Made by a program: the position numbers and the translations under genes
Assembly (NCBI RefSeq): GCF_028829235.1
Contig: NZ_JAIWJY010000010.1
Location: 62,001 to 126,000, forward strand
Source: Tenacibaculum larymnensis
GTDB taxonomy: Bacteria; Bacteroidota; Bacteroidia; Flavobacteriales; Flavobacteriaceae
Reading direction: 5' to 3'
Length of the DNA stretch: 64,000 bases
Part shown: positions 16,607 to 24,944 of the stretch, in pieces
Position numbering within the stretch: position 1 is the stretch's first letter
Layout: every line of letters begins with the position of its first letter
The notes under the pieces: generated by a model
The model's database searches: none
What the model saw: only the letters and a program-made list of their open reading frames with translations
What the model was told of the DNA's origin: nothing

Positions 16607-17365
16607 TTATTGAGAAATAGCTCCTAAACTAAATACACCGCTTTTACCGTTTTCTGATATTTCTTTCTGGGCTTCAAAATCTGGCATTAAATCAATGCTC
16701 TTTTCGTTTAAATCCCAGTCATTAGGACTTTTAAACCATCCGGCTACATTCATTTTAATTTCTATTGTAGCATTGTTTTTTAAGAGAATAGAACCAGTTT
16801 CAACACCAAAAGAAGTATCTAGAATAGAATCCTTTTCTTGGTCGTAAGCTCTTACAGCGTGAAAGTTGTATAGATTTTCTACTCCTAAAGTGTCTTTGTA
16901 TTTACCGTCTAATTGCATAAAGTGATATCCTCCACCCATCATATCAGGTACATTCCAATCAGCAGAGTTTAAATCTGGATATACTCCACTTTGGTTATCA
17001 CTATTATTAAAGCCGAAAGTAAAAAGTAGTTTATAGCTTCCTTCTGATACTTTTTTAGAAAGAGCATAGGTTAAACTGTCTGGTTTACTTACATCTATTA
17101 ATTTATAACTATCAAATTTGGTTGTATCTCCTGCTCCGTTAACAAGACTAATACGTGAGATTAAATAGCGTAGTCTACTTATAGAGAGTTTACTTCCTGT
17201 TTTGTTAGTAAATTCGGTGTTCTCTAAGTCAGATTTTTCAATTACAGTTCCATCCCAGTTTTGACTAAATTTTAGCTTTACTGAAACTTCTTTGATAGAT
17301 TCATCATTATCTGAACTACAAGAAAAAAGTAATGCACTAAGAAAGAAGGTTAAAAAATATTTCAT
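16607..17365 (-). CDS. MbnP-family copper-associated lipoprotein
   Basis: A 252-residue lipoprotein (LLFSC, Cys16, followed by SSDNDE). The body matches the MbnP family: early VSVKLKFSQNWDG, SRLRYLISRISLVN, FTFGFN, a central GGGYHFMQLDGKY (144-156), NFHAV with His169, and a late IEIKMNVAGWF. Four Trp (37, 137, 210, 217) and His148/His169 are candidate functional residues. In characterised MbnP proteins a Trp becomes kynurenine and copper is bound. Here the segment before GYHF reads DMMGG and lacks the Trp residues I expect there, with Trp137 slightly upstream. It starts with no gap after the propeller gene and is followed 8 nt later by the di-heme peroxidase gene. Confidence 0.8.
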   Translation of the reverse strand: MKYFLTFFLSALLFSCSSDNDESIKEVSVKLKFSQNWDGTVIEKSDLENTEFTNKTGSKLSISRLRYLISRISLVNGAGDTTKFDSYKLIDVSKPDSLTYALSKKVSEGSYKLLFTFGFNNSDNQSGVYPDLNSADWNVPDMMGGGYHFMQLDGKYKDTLGVENLYNFHAVRAYDQEKDSILDTSFGVETGSILLKNNATIEIKMNVAGWFKSPNDWDLNEKSIDLMPDFEAQKEISENGKSGVFSLGAISQ

Positions 17366-18694
17366 TTATTTTAGTTTGATAATTAATAGGTCTGAAAAAC
17401 CTTTGTTTGTTGTTATATCTTGATTATTGCTACTGCTTTCACCAACAGCAATAATATTTCCGTTTGTTAATTCAACAGCATCGTAACAAAAATCTATTTC
17501 TGTACCTCCTATTGTTTTTTGCCACAAAAGGTTCCCGTTTGTATCAATTTTCATAATTAATGCGTCATTTTGACCTTTATTGATAAAGTTGTTGTCAGCA
17601 CTTCTTGAACTTCCAGATATTAAAAAATCTCCGTTCAATGTTTTTTTAATTGATCGGCCAACATCAAAACTAGAACCTCCATAACTTCTTTGCCAAAGTA
17701 ATTCACCTTGACTAGTTATTTTGATTACCCATAAATCGGCACCACCATTGTTTTGGGAAATATCTTTGTCAGAACTACGTGTATCTCCAACAATAATAAA
17801 GTTCCCATCATTGGTTTTTGTTATTGCTCTAGCTTCATCAATTTCTGTACCACCAAAAGATTTTTCCCAAAGTAAATTTCCGCTTTTGTCAGTTTTAACA
17901 ATCCAAAAGTCGTAAGAACCTTTGTTGTTTTTTATGTCTACATCATTGCTGTCAGAAGAGCCAATTAATAGATAGCCGTTAGTAGCTTCTGCTACATCGT
18001 AGCAAGTATCAGTGTTTGTTCCTCCAAAATATTTTCTCCATTCAATATCTCCACTAGGATTAAGCTTAATCCCCCAGTAGTCTCCACCAGCATGCTTTGC
18101 TGCTTGTTTTGAATTTCCTAAACCTCCAGATGCTGTTACGTCTAGAATACTCCCGATAAAATAGCCTCCATCAGAAGTTTGAATGATTGAAAAACCTTGA
18201 TCAGCTCCAGAGAAACCAATAGTTTTTTGCCAAACTATTGTACCATTGCTATCTAGTTTTAAAATCCAAACATCATCAAACCCTTCGTTTGAATCTACGT
18301 CTCCGTCATCACTTTTTCCGTAGCCAACAATAGCAAAGCCATTATCATTTGTTTGAATAATTTTAAATGCTTTGTCGTCTTTTGAACCTCCGTAAGTCTT
18401 TTGCCATTGAAGGTTATCGCTTACATTGAATTTTAAAACCCAAAAATCATATTGAATTGTATTTTGGGTGGTTTCTATATTTCCATCAATACTCTGAGTA
18501 TATCCAGCGACAATATAACCGCCATCAGAAGTACTTATTACACTTCTACCACTTTCGTTTACAGAACCTCCAAGAGTTTTAATTAAGCTAACTTCAGGGG
18601 CTTTTGATGAGGAATTAAAATGTATACCATCATCTTTGCTACAACTACAAATAATGGTTAATACGAAAAGTAATACTGAAAGTTGCTTGAGCAT
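17366..18694 (-). CDS. repeat-built beta-propeller lipoprotein
   Basis: A 442-residue lipoprotein (CSC near 16-18, followed by SKDDG, a good match to the Bacteroidota surface-export pattern). Almost the whole mature protein is made of about seven repeats of 50-60 residues. Each contains a version of WQKTxGGxxxDxxxxIxxTxDGGxxxxG followed by DFWVxKxDxxG, which suggests a seven- or eight-bladed propeller. No catalytic residues are evident, and binding or scaffolding is likely. It sits second in the operon, with start and stop codons directly abutting both neighbours. The partner is unknown, but the di-heme peroxidase/MbnP pair is the natural candidate. Confidence 0.75.
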   Translation of the reverse strand: MLKQLSVLLFVLTIICSCSKDDGIHFNSSSKAPEVSLIKTLGGSVNESGRSVISTSDGGYIVAGYTQSIDGNIETTQNTIQYDFWVLKFNVSDNLQWQKTYGGSKDDKAFKIIQTNDNGFAIVGYGKSDDGDVDSNEGFDDVWILKLDSNGTIVWQKTIGFSGADQGFSIIQTSDGGYFIGSILDVTASGGLGNSKQAAKHAGGDYWGIKLNPSGDIEWRKYFGGTNTDTCYDVAEATNGYLLIGSSDSNDVDIKNNKGSYDFWIVKTDKSGNLLWEKSFGGTEIDEARAITKTNDGNFIIVGDTRSSDKDISQNNGGADLWVIKITSQGELLWQRSYGGSSFDVGRSIKKTLNGDFLISGSSRSADNNFINKGQNDALIMKIDTNGNLLWQKTIGGTEIDFCYDAVELTNGNIIAVGESSSNNQDITTNKGFSDLLIIKLK

Positions 18695-19912
18695 TTATTG
18701 TTTTTTAAGAATAAATAAACCTCTGTTGATATCACTTACAACAATTTTACCGCTTTTAAAGAAAGGGTATACATTCCAAGCTCCATTAAAATTAGCATTG
18801 TCATTTTCTGGATGGGTATCAAAATAAGCTACTTCAGTGATACTTTTACTTTCAATGTTTGAAATATCAATAAAACGAATACCCGAAGTGTAATTAGCTA
18901 AATAAAGAGTAGTTCCACTCACGTATAAATTATGGTCGATTGCTTTGGTAGGTCCGTTATAAGTAAAATGTTGTTTAGGGTTGTCTAAATCGGAAAAATC
19001 AAAAATAATTGTTCTTGTATTGTTACCAAATTTTTGTTCATCTAACTCATCTCCTAAGATAAAATACCGTTGATTTTCAGTAAACCAACCTTGATGGGTG
19101 TACCCTACATTTGCATATGAAATTTTAGAAATAGTTACGGGGTTTGATTTATCGGTAATGTTAACAATTACAACTTCATTTTCATTACTTCCTATCAAAA
19201 TTTCTTTACCAGTATAATCGGTATCAGGTCCATTATAAGTAATTACCTGAGCATCGTGACTATAATTATCAGTTCCCCAACCACCTTCACTTACAGGGTT
19301 TTTAGGGTCTTGGATATTGATGAATAAAGGGCCTCCTTTATACGTTCCAGTTCTATCAGTACCTACAGGATATGCATAACCAGTATTTTCATTAATTACA
19401 ATATTGTGCGCTTTTCCAAAATCGGTAAAATGCGTATCTGCTGTAAATGTGTTGGGAGGATTGGTAACGTTTCTTAATCTAGTTAAATCAAACACTTGCA
19501 TACCATGTCCAGTATCTCCTTGGTTATTGTCAGCAACGATAAACGCATGATTATTATATACTTTTACATCTCTCCAATCACTGCTAATAGTAGGAGTAGG
19601 AAGTTTGCCTAAATATACTGGGTTTTCAGTGTCAGTTATGTCAACAAAAGCAGTCCCATTATCTAAACCTACAATAGCGTATTCTTTATTACTTGTTGGG
19701 TCTGTCCACCCCCAGCTATCATTTACTTCTGCTGCATTAAACGTGTTTACAGGGATATTTAATAGGAGGTCGTAACCATTACAAGGGTAAATCCCAGCTT
19801 TACCATTAGAACAAGTATTTTTATTGGTCTCTATTGGATCTTCATTTGAAGAAGAACATGATGTTAAAAACAACATTCCAGCTAAAACAAATAGAATTTT
19901 AAAGTTTTTCAT
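18695..19912 (-). CDS. LVIVD-repeat 'choice-of-anchor B' lipoprotein
   Basis: A 405-residue lipoprotein (FLTSC, about Cys19, followed by SSSNED). The mature region is a propeller of LVIVD-type repeats: GTAFVDITDTENPVYLGKLP, MQVFDLTRLRNV, EVVIVNITDKSNPVTISKI and GIRFIDISNIES. It has the N-terminal NGYDLLLNIP and SWGWTDPTSNKEYAIVG signatures of 'choice-of-anchor B' proteins. It contains many His and Asp residues (SHDAQV, YTHQGWF, DHNLYV) that could bind metal. It is the first gene of the four-gene operon and abuts the next start. The function is unknown. It is exported and lipid-anchored, probably surface-exposed. Confidence 0.82.
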   Translation of the reverse strand: MKNFKILFVLAGMLFLTSCSSSNEDPIETNKNTCSNGKAGIYPCNGYDLLLNIPVNTFNAAEVNDSWGWTDPTSNKEYAIVGLDNGTAFVDITDTENPVYLGKLPTPTISSDWRDVKVYNNHAFIVADNNQGDTGHGMQVFDLTRLRNVTNPPNTFTADTHFTDFGKAHNIVINENTGYAYPVGTDRTGTYKGGPLFINIQDPKNPVSEGGWGTDNYSHDAQVITYNGPDTDYTGKEILIGSNENEVVIVNITDKSNPVTISKISYANVGYTHQGWFTENQRYFILGDELDEQKFGNNTRTIIFDFSDLDNPKQHFTYNGPTKAIDHNLYVSGTTLYLANYTSGIRFIDISNIESKSITEVAYFDTHPENDNANFNGAWNVYPFFKSGKIVVSDINRGLFILKKQ

Positions 19913-20039
19913 AAATCGGGGTTTAAAAACACTAAATTAAGTAATTAACTACTTATATAACATACAAAAACTGCAAAACCCTATTTTTATTTTGTATAGA
20001 TTACCTTAAGCAAAATAGTTCTTTTTGTTAGTTAGTCGT

Positions 20040-20047
20040 TATCTTTG
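20040..20047 (+). promoter_or_regulatory. -7 element giving a near-leaderless thiL mRNA
   Basis: TATCTTTG ends only 4 nt before the ATG at 20052, so transcription is predicted to begin at or next to the start codon. This also argues against the longer TTG start at 20025, which would lie upstream of the transcript. Confidence 0.6.
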
Positions 20048-20051
20048 CAGC

Positions 20052-21101
20052 ATGTTAGAAGATAAAAATCAAGAAAGAACTTCGTTAGCTGAGCTTGGAG
20101 AGTTTGGGTTAATTAACCATTTAACAAAGCATTTTAAAATGTATCATTCTTCAACAGTTAAAGGTGTGGGAGACGATGCAGCTGTAATTAGTGCGTCAGA
20201 TAAAGAAACTGTAATAACTACAGATTTATTAGTAGAAGGTGTACATTTCGATTTGAGTTATATGCCTTTGAAGCATTTAGGATACAAAGCGGTAATGGTC
20301 AATTTATCAGATGTGTATGCTATGAATGCTGATGCAGAACAAATTACAGTGTCAATAGCAGTTTCTAATCGTTTTCCATTAGAAGCTATAGAAGAATTAT
20401 ATGCAGGAATACAATTAGCGTGTGATACATATAAAGTAGATTTAGTTGGAGGAGATACTACATCTTCAACAAAAGGAATTTTAATTTCTATTACAGCTAT
20501 TGGTAAAGCGAACAAAGAAGATATTGTATATAGAAATGGAGCTAAGGCTACTGATTTAATTGTTGTTTCGGGTGATTTAGGAGGAGCGTATTTAGGTTTA
20601 CAAGTATTGGAGCGTGAAAAGCAAGTTTTCCAGGTAAACCCTCAAAATCAACCAGACTTAGATAAATATACCTATATAATAGAACGTCAGTTAAAGCCAG
20701 AGGCACGTAAAGATATTCCTAAGTTATTGGAGGAGTTAGAAGTAAAACCGACTTCTATGATTGATATTTCTGATGGATTATCTTCTGAAATTATGCATAT
20801 CTGTACACAGAGTAAAACAGGATGTAAGATTTATGAAGACAAGTTGCCATTAGACCCTCAAGTAATTTCTACCTCTGAAGAGTTTAATATGGATAGTACG
20901 ATGATAGCTTTAAGTGGTGGAGAAGATTATGAGTTATTATTTACGGTTTCTATAGATGATTATGACAAAATAAAAGGAAATCCGAATTTAACAGTTATTG
21001 GTCATATTACCGAAGAAAATGAAGGAATGAATTTGGTAACACGTGCTAATCAGGAAATTGAGTTAAAAGCACAAGGCTGGAATTCTTTTAATAAAGAATA
21101 G
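20052..21101 (+). CDS. thiL: thiamine-monophosphate kinase
   Basis: A 349-residue ThiL with the PurM-like fold. It phosphorylates thiamine monophosphate to thiamine diphosphate, the cofactor needed by SucA. Visible motifs are VKGVGDDAAVI (phosphate/Mg binding), TTDLLVEGVHFDLSY, NLSDVYAMNADAEQ, LVGGDTTSS, MIDISDGLSSEI and LSGGEDYELLF, all typical. I chose ATG 20052 rather than the in-frame TTG at 20025 because a TATCTTTG promoter element lies between them. The gene stands alone and ends with a strong terminator. No TPP riboswitch is present in the upstream 140 nt. Confidence 0.93.
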   Translation: MLEDKNQERTSLAELGEFGLINHLTKHFKMYHSSTVKGVGDDAAVISASDKETVITTDLLVEGVHFDLSYMPLKHLGYKAVMVNLSDVYAMNADAEQITVSIAVSNRFPLEAIEELYAGIQLACDTYKVDLVGGDTTSSTKGILISITAIGKANKEDIVYRNGAKATDLIVVSGDLGGAYLGLQVLEREKQVFQVNPQNQPDLDKYTYIIERQLKPEARKDIPKLLEELEVKPTSMIDISDGLSSEIMHICTQSKTGCKIYEDKLPLDPQVISTSEEFNMDSTMIALSGGEDYELLFTVSIDDYDKIKGNPNLTVIGHITEENEGMNLVTRANQEIELKAQGWNSFNKE

Positions 21102-21126
21102 AAATATCAACAAAGCATAATAGATT

Positions 21127-21152
21127 AAGCACCCAAATTTGGGTGCTTTTTT
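21127..21152 (+). terminator. terminator of thiL
   Basis: Perfect AAGCACCCAAA / TTTGGGTGCTT palindrome followed by a T run, 25 nt after the thiL stop. Confidence 0.9.
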
Positions 21153-21259
21153 AGTTTTAAAAAGACTCTTTTAAAATTATTGTAGAATAAAAAAGCTGGT
21201 ATAAAAATTGTATATTAGTCAGATAGTAAAAAGAATATTAACAAAAATCAAAAAAGAGA

Positions 21260-21730
21260 ATGGGAATTTTTTCATTTATTAAAAATGCCGGAGCAAAAGT
21301 TTTCGGTATCGGAAAAACAACTGAAGAAGAAGCAACAGAAAAAGCTGCAAAATTAGTAGACGCAGTAAATAAGCTAGAGCTTTCTGTTGAAAACTTAGCT
21401 GTTAATGTAGATGATGATAAAGCTACGGTAACAGGAGAAGCAGCAGATTTAGCTACTAAAGAAAAAGTAGTTTTAGTAGTAGGTAATACAGAAGGTATTG
21501 CTTCTGTAGAAGATAACATGACAGTTAAAGAGGTTGAGGTTATCGAAGAAGCTGCTATGGCTCAGTTTCATACAGTAGTAAGTGGAGATTCATTAAGTAA
21601 AATTGCAAAAGAGTTTTATGGAGATGCTATGAAGTACCCAGTAATTTTTGAAGCAAACAAACCAATGTTAACACATCCTGATAAAATTTATCCAGGACAA
21701 GTATTAAGAATACCACCTTTAGTGGACTAA
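21260..21730 (+). CDS. kbp: BON-LysM protein, potassium-binding protein Kbp-like
   Basis: A 156-residue protein strongly resembling E. coli Kbp (YgaU). The N-terminus MGIFSFIKNAGAKVFG parallels that protein. A BON domain (about 28-92; VNVDDDKATVTGEA, EKVVLVVGNTEGIASVEDN) is followed by a LysM domain (about 104-155; HTVVSGDSLSKIAKEFYGD, PDKIYPGQVLRIPPL). Kbp is a soluble cytoplasmic K+ sensor whose two domains fold together on binding potassium. That function is inferred from homology. There is no signal peptide even though LysM usually binds peptidoglycan, which supports the cytoplasmic Kbp role. It is a single-gene unit bounded by terminators. Confidence 0.87.
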   Translation: MGIFSFIKNAGAKVFGIGKTTEEEATEKAAKLVDAVNKLELSVENLAVNVDDDKATVTGEAADLATKEKVVLVVGNTEGIASVEDNMTVKEVEVIEEAAMAQFHTVVSGDSLSKIAKEFYGDAMKYPVIFEANKPMLTHPDKIYPGQVLRIPPLVD

Positions 21731-21753
21731 TCAAAAGTTAATCAACCAAAGGG

Positions 21754-21781
21754 AAAAGCACTGCATTTGTAGTGCTTTTTT
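21754..21781 (+). terminator. terminator of kbp
   Basis: AAAAGCACT / AGTGCTTTT stem with an 8-nt loop and a T run, 24 nt after the stop. Confidence 0.85.
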
Positions 21782-21884
21782 AGTTTATAAAAATGAGATA
21801 TTTTAAAATTGATATAGGGTAAAAAAGTAATAGAAAAGAAGAATATTATCATCACCTTTGCATTTGTTTTTAAAATAATTAAAA

Positions 21885-22784
21885 ATGAACCAAAGAGCGT
21901 TAGCACTTACTGCAGCATCTATCGCAACACTTATTTACGGAGTTACATTTACAGTAGCCAAAGAAGTAATGGAAGGGTATATTCAACCTTTTGGTTTTAT
22001 ATTACTTCGTGTTGGGGGGGCTGCTATAATTTTTTGGTTATTAGGGCTTTTTGTAAAAGCACCGTCTATTGAAAAAGAAGATTATAAAAGAGTGGCAATG
22101 GCTGCTTTTTTTGGAATTGCTTTTAATATGCTAACCTTTTTTAAAGGACTAAGTTATACTACACCAATCAATGCATCGGTAATGATGGTAACTACGCCTA
22201 TTTTAGTGCTAATTTTTGCGAGTATTCTTTTAAAAGAGAAACTTGTTTTAAGAAAAATTGTAGGTGTTGTTGTTGGTATGGTAGGAGCTATAATTTTAAT
22301 AGCTTATGGAAATCCACTTAAAGGTGATGCAACTAACATGATTTTAGGAAATTTTTTAGTATTTATTAATGCAGCATCGTATGGTATGTATTTAGTTGTT
22401 ACCAAAAAACTAATAGCAAAGTATAATCCAATTGTTTTTGTAAAGTGGTTATATCTTTTCGGGTTAATAATGGTACTTCCTTTTGGATTCTTTGAATTGT
22501 TAGAAGTACAATGGCAAACAATGCCAATATCAATTTTCTTAAAAGCAGGTTTTGTGGTATTATTTACAACTTGTATTACGTACTTGTTTAACTTATTTGC
22601 ATTATCAAAACTTAAACCAACTACAGTAAGTGTTTTTATGTATTTGCAACCTGTAGTAGCGGCTATTTATGCATTAATAGTAGGAAGCGATCATCTAGAT
22701 ATGGTTAAAATAGGGGCAGCACTATTAATCTTTTTAGGAGTGTTTTTAGTAACTAAACGCCCAACAGAAACTCCCAATAAATAA
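21885..22784 (+). CDS. EamA/DMT-family transporter
   Basis: A 299-residue integral membrane protein with about ten predicted helices arranged as two EamA repeats. The repeats start near ALALTAASIATLIYGVTFTVAK and NMILGNFLVFINAASYGMYLV. The conserved Pro/Gly-rich ends of the repeats (TTPILVLIFASILLKEKL and LQPVVAAIYALIVGSD) are visible. Drug/metabolite transporters of this group export or import amino acids, nucleotides and similar solutes across the inner membrane. The substrate cannot be assigned. A yicC-gmk-nadD group follows 31 nt later, with its own promoter element. Confidence 0.88.
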   Translation: MNQRALALTAASIATLIYGVTFTVAKEVMEGYIQPFGFILLRVGGAAIIFWLLGLFVKAPSIEKEDYKRVAMAAFFGIAFNMLTFFKGLSYTTPINASVMMVTTPILVLIFASILLKEKLVLRKIVGVVVGMVGAIILIAYGNPLKGDATNMILGNFLVFINAASYGMYLVVTKKLIAKYNPIVFVKWLYLFGLIMVLPFGFFELLEVQWQTMPISIFLKAGFVVLFTTCITYLFNLFALSKLKPTTVSVFMYLQPVVAAIYALIVGSDHLDMVKIGAALLIFLGVFLVTKRPTETPNK

Positions 22785-22787
22785 ACG

Positions 22788-22795
22788 TATCTTTG
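22788..22795 (+). promoter_or_regulatory. putative -7 element of yicC-gmk-nadD
   Basis: TATCTTTG starts 3 nt after the transporter stop and lies 20 nt before the yicC ATG. There is no clear -33 TTG. Confidence 0.5.
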
Positions 22796-22815
22796 CGGAT
22801 TATTAAACCGAAGTT

Positions 22816-23682
22816 ATGATACAGTCAATGACGGGTTACGGTAAATCCGTACTACATTTACCCTCTAAAAAAGTAACAATCGAAATTAAATCTTTAAACA
22901 GTAAAAATTTAGATTTAAATACAAGAATTCCTTCATATTACAGAGAAAAGGAGCTAAGTGTTCGAAAAAAACTAGCAAGCAATTTAGTACGAGGTAAAGT
23001 AGATTTTTCTATTTATGTAGAAATGACTGCAGATGAAACTTCAACTACTGTAAATACAGGTGTGGTACGAGAGTACATGCAACAATTAAGAAATGTAACT
23101 CAAGTAGGAACTTCTGATGATGTTGAGTTGATGAAAATGGCTGTTAGAATGCCAGACGCATTAAAAACTGAACGTGAAGAGTTAGATGAAGAAGAATGGA
23201 GGCAAATTGAAGCCCATATTGATGAAGCTTTAAAAGAAATTATTCAATATAGAACTGACGAAGCAAAATCGTTAGAAGAAGACTTTAAAACAAGAATATT
23301 AAATATTCAAACAGCTTTAGAAGAGGTTAAAAAGTTAGACGGTGATAGAATTGAGCATGTTAAGGAGCGTTTACAAAAAGCGTTGACTGATTTAAAAGTT
23401 GAGGTTGATGAAAATCGTTTTGAACAAGAATTAATCTACTATTTAGAAAAGTTAGATATTAACGAAGAAAAAGTTCGTTTAGCTAATCACTTAGAATATT
23501 TCTTACAACAATTAGCTACTCAAGATTCTAATGGGAAAAAGTTAGGATTTATTGTGCAGGAAATTGGAAGAGAAATCAATACAACAGGATCAAAAGCTAA
23601 TTTTGCACCAATGCAAAAATTAGTCATCCAAATGAAAGACGAGTTAGAAAAAATAAAAGAGCAAATTTTAAACGTTTTATAA
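22816..23682 (+). CDS. yicC: YicC-family endoribonuclease
   Basis: A 288-residue YicC/YloC protein. The N-terminal signature MIQSMTGYGKS is diagnostic, and the C-terminal DUF1732 part (REINTTGSKAN, MKDELEKIKEQILNVL) is complete. YicC proteins are ring-forming endoribonucleases that act on small RNAs and mRNAs in E. coli and B. subtilis. gmk starts 2 nt after its stop, the arrangement found very widely in bacteria, and nadD follows, so the three genes form an operon. Confidence 0.93.
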   Translation: MIQSMTGYGKSVLHLPSKKVTIEIKSLNSKNLDLNTRIPSYYREKELSVRKKLASNLVRGKVDFSIYVEMTADETSTTVNTGVVREYMQQLRNVTQVGTSDDVELMKMAVRMPDALKTEREELDEEEWRQIEAHIDEALKEIIQYRTDEAKSLEEDFKTRILNIQTALEEVKKLDGDRIEHVKERLQKALTDLKVEVDENRFEQELIYYLEKLDINEEKVRLANHLEYFLQQLATQDSNGKKLGFIVQEIGREINTTGSKANFAPMQKLVIQMKDELEKIKEQILNVL

Positions 23683-23684
23683 GA

Positions 23685-24287
23685 ATGTCGAAAGAGTTTA
23701 AAGGGAAATTATTTGTGTTTTCAGCACCATCAGGTTCAGGTAAAACCACTATTGTACGCCATTTGTTAGCACAAGAACGTTTTAATTTAGAGTTTTCTAT
23801 ATCTGCTACATCTAGAGCACCAAGAGGAGAAGAAGTAGATGGAAAAGATTATTATTTTATATCAGCAAAAGAGTTCAAGCAAAAAATAAAAAACGATGAG
23901 TTTTTAGAGTGGGAAGAAGTATATCGTGATAACTTTTATGGAACGTTAAAAACTGAAGTTGAACGAATTTGGTCACAAGGAAAACATGTAATTTTTGATA
24001 TTGATGTAGTTGGAGGTTTACGTATTAAGAAGAAATTTCCTGAAGAAACCTTAGCCGTTTTTGTAAAACCACCTAGTGTTGATGAATTGAAAATCCGTTT
24101 AAAGAAAAGAAGTACTGAAAGCGAAGATAAAATTAACATGCGTATTGCTAAAGCATCAGTAGAATTAGCAACAGCACCACAATTTGATAAAATCATCAAA
24201 AACTACGATTTACCTGTAGCTTTACAAGAAGCAGAAGATTTAGTAGATGATTTTTTAGGAATAGAAAAGGAAGTGAAAAACAGATAA
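23685..24287 (+). CDS. gmk: guanylate kinase
   Basis: A 200-residue guanylate kinase that converts GMP and ATP to GDP and ADP. The P-loop SAPSGSGKTT is at about residues 13-22. The GMP-binding stretch SATSRAPRGEEVDGKDYYF, then FLEWEEVYRDNFYGT and the lid region RLKKRSTESEDKINMRI, are all present. Its length is standard. It is translationally close to yicC (2-nt gap) and precedes nadD (24-nt gap). Confidence 0.97.
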   Translation: MSKEFKGKLFVFSAPSGSGKTTIVRHLLAQERFNLEFSISATSRAPRGEEVDGKDYYFISAKEFKQKIKNDEFLEWEEVYRDNFYGTLKTEVERIWSQGKHVIFDIDVVGGLRIKKKFPEETLAVFVKPPSVDELKIRLKKRSTESEDKINMRIAKASVELATAPQFDKIIKNYDLPVALQEAEDLVDDFLGIEKEVKNR

Positions 24288-24311
24288 AGAATAAGTCTAG
24301 TATCTATTAAT

Positions 24312-24896
24312 ATGAAAAACATCGGATTATACTTCGGAACTTTTAATCCAATTCATATTGGACACTTAATTATAGCCAATCACCTAGTTGAAAATTCAGA
24401 TTTAGATGAAATCTGGATGGTAGTGACGCCTCATAACCCTTTTAAAAAGAAAAGTTCTTTGTTAGATAATCATCATCGTTTAGAAATGGTGTATTTAGCA
24501 ACAGAGGAATATGAGAAAATTCAACCATCCGATATTGAGTTTAAGCTACCGCAACCAAACTATACGATAAATACGTTAGTTCATATTTCAGAGAAATTTC
24601 CTAATTATAAGTTCAGCTTAATTATGGGAGAAGACAATCTGAAAAGTTTACATAAATGGAAGAACTATGAAGTTATTTTAGAAGATTATGATATTTATGT
24701 TTACCCCAGAGTTTCAAACGGCGTGGTAGAAAATCAATTTAAAGATCACAAAAAAATTCATAGAGTAGAAGCTCCCATTGTACAAATATCTTCAACCATG
24801 ATTCGCAATGCTATAAATGAAGAGAAAAACTGCAAACCTTTGCTGTCTGATAAGGTGTGGAAGTATATAGATGAGATGAATTTTTATAAAAAATAG
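24312..24896 (+). CDS. nadD: nicotinate-nucleotide adenylyltransferase
   Basis: A 194-residue nucleotidyltransferase of NAD synthesis that joins nicotinate mononucleotide with ATP. The GTFNPIHIGHL motif (about 9-19) holds the (H/T)xGH nucleotide-binding site. ISSTMIRNAI near the C-terminus is the second signature. The start MKNIGLYFGTFNP is standard. It is the last gene of the yicC-gmk-nadD group. A separate promoter for the next gene lies just after its stop. Confidence 0.95.
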   Translation: MKNIGLYFGTFNPIHIGHLIIANHLVENSDLDEIWMVVTPHNPFKKKSSLLDNHHRLEMVYLATEEYEKIQPSDIEFKLPQPNYTINTLVHISEKFPNYKFSLIMGEDNLKSLHKWKNYEVILEDYDIYVYPRVSNGVVENQFKDHKKIHRVEAPIVQISSTMIRNAINEEKNCKPLLSDKVWKYIDEMNFYKK

Positions 24897-24915
24897 TTTC
24901 GCCGTTTTTTCGTTG

Positions 24916-24923
24916 TATATTTG
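24916..24923 (+). promoter_or_regulatory. putative -7 element of M23 peptidase operon
   Basis: TATATTTG, a perfect TAnnTTTG match, 21 nt before the GTG start of the M23 peptidase gene. No TTG is found at the expected spacing. Confidence 0.55.
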
Positions 24924-24944
24924 AAATCCAAACAAGTATAAAAC

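Noticed and set aside
19913-20039. TPP riboswitch upstream of thiL
   Set aside because: No THI-box sequence is present in the gap, and the transcript is predicted to start at the ATG.
20025-20051. TTG at 20025 as the thiL start
   Set aside because: A TATCTTTG promoter element lies between it and the ATG at 20052, and the family N-terminus begins after the ATG.
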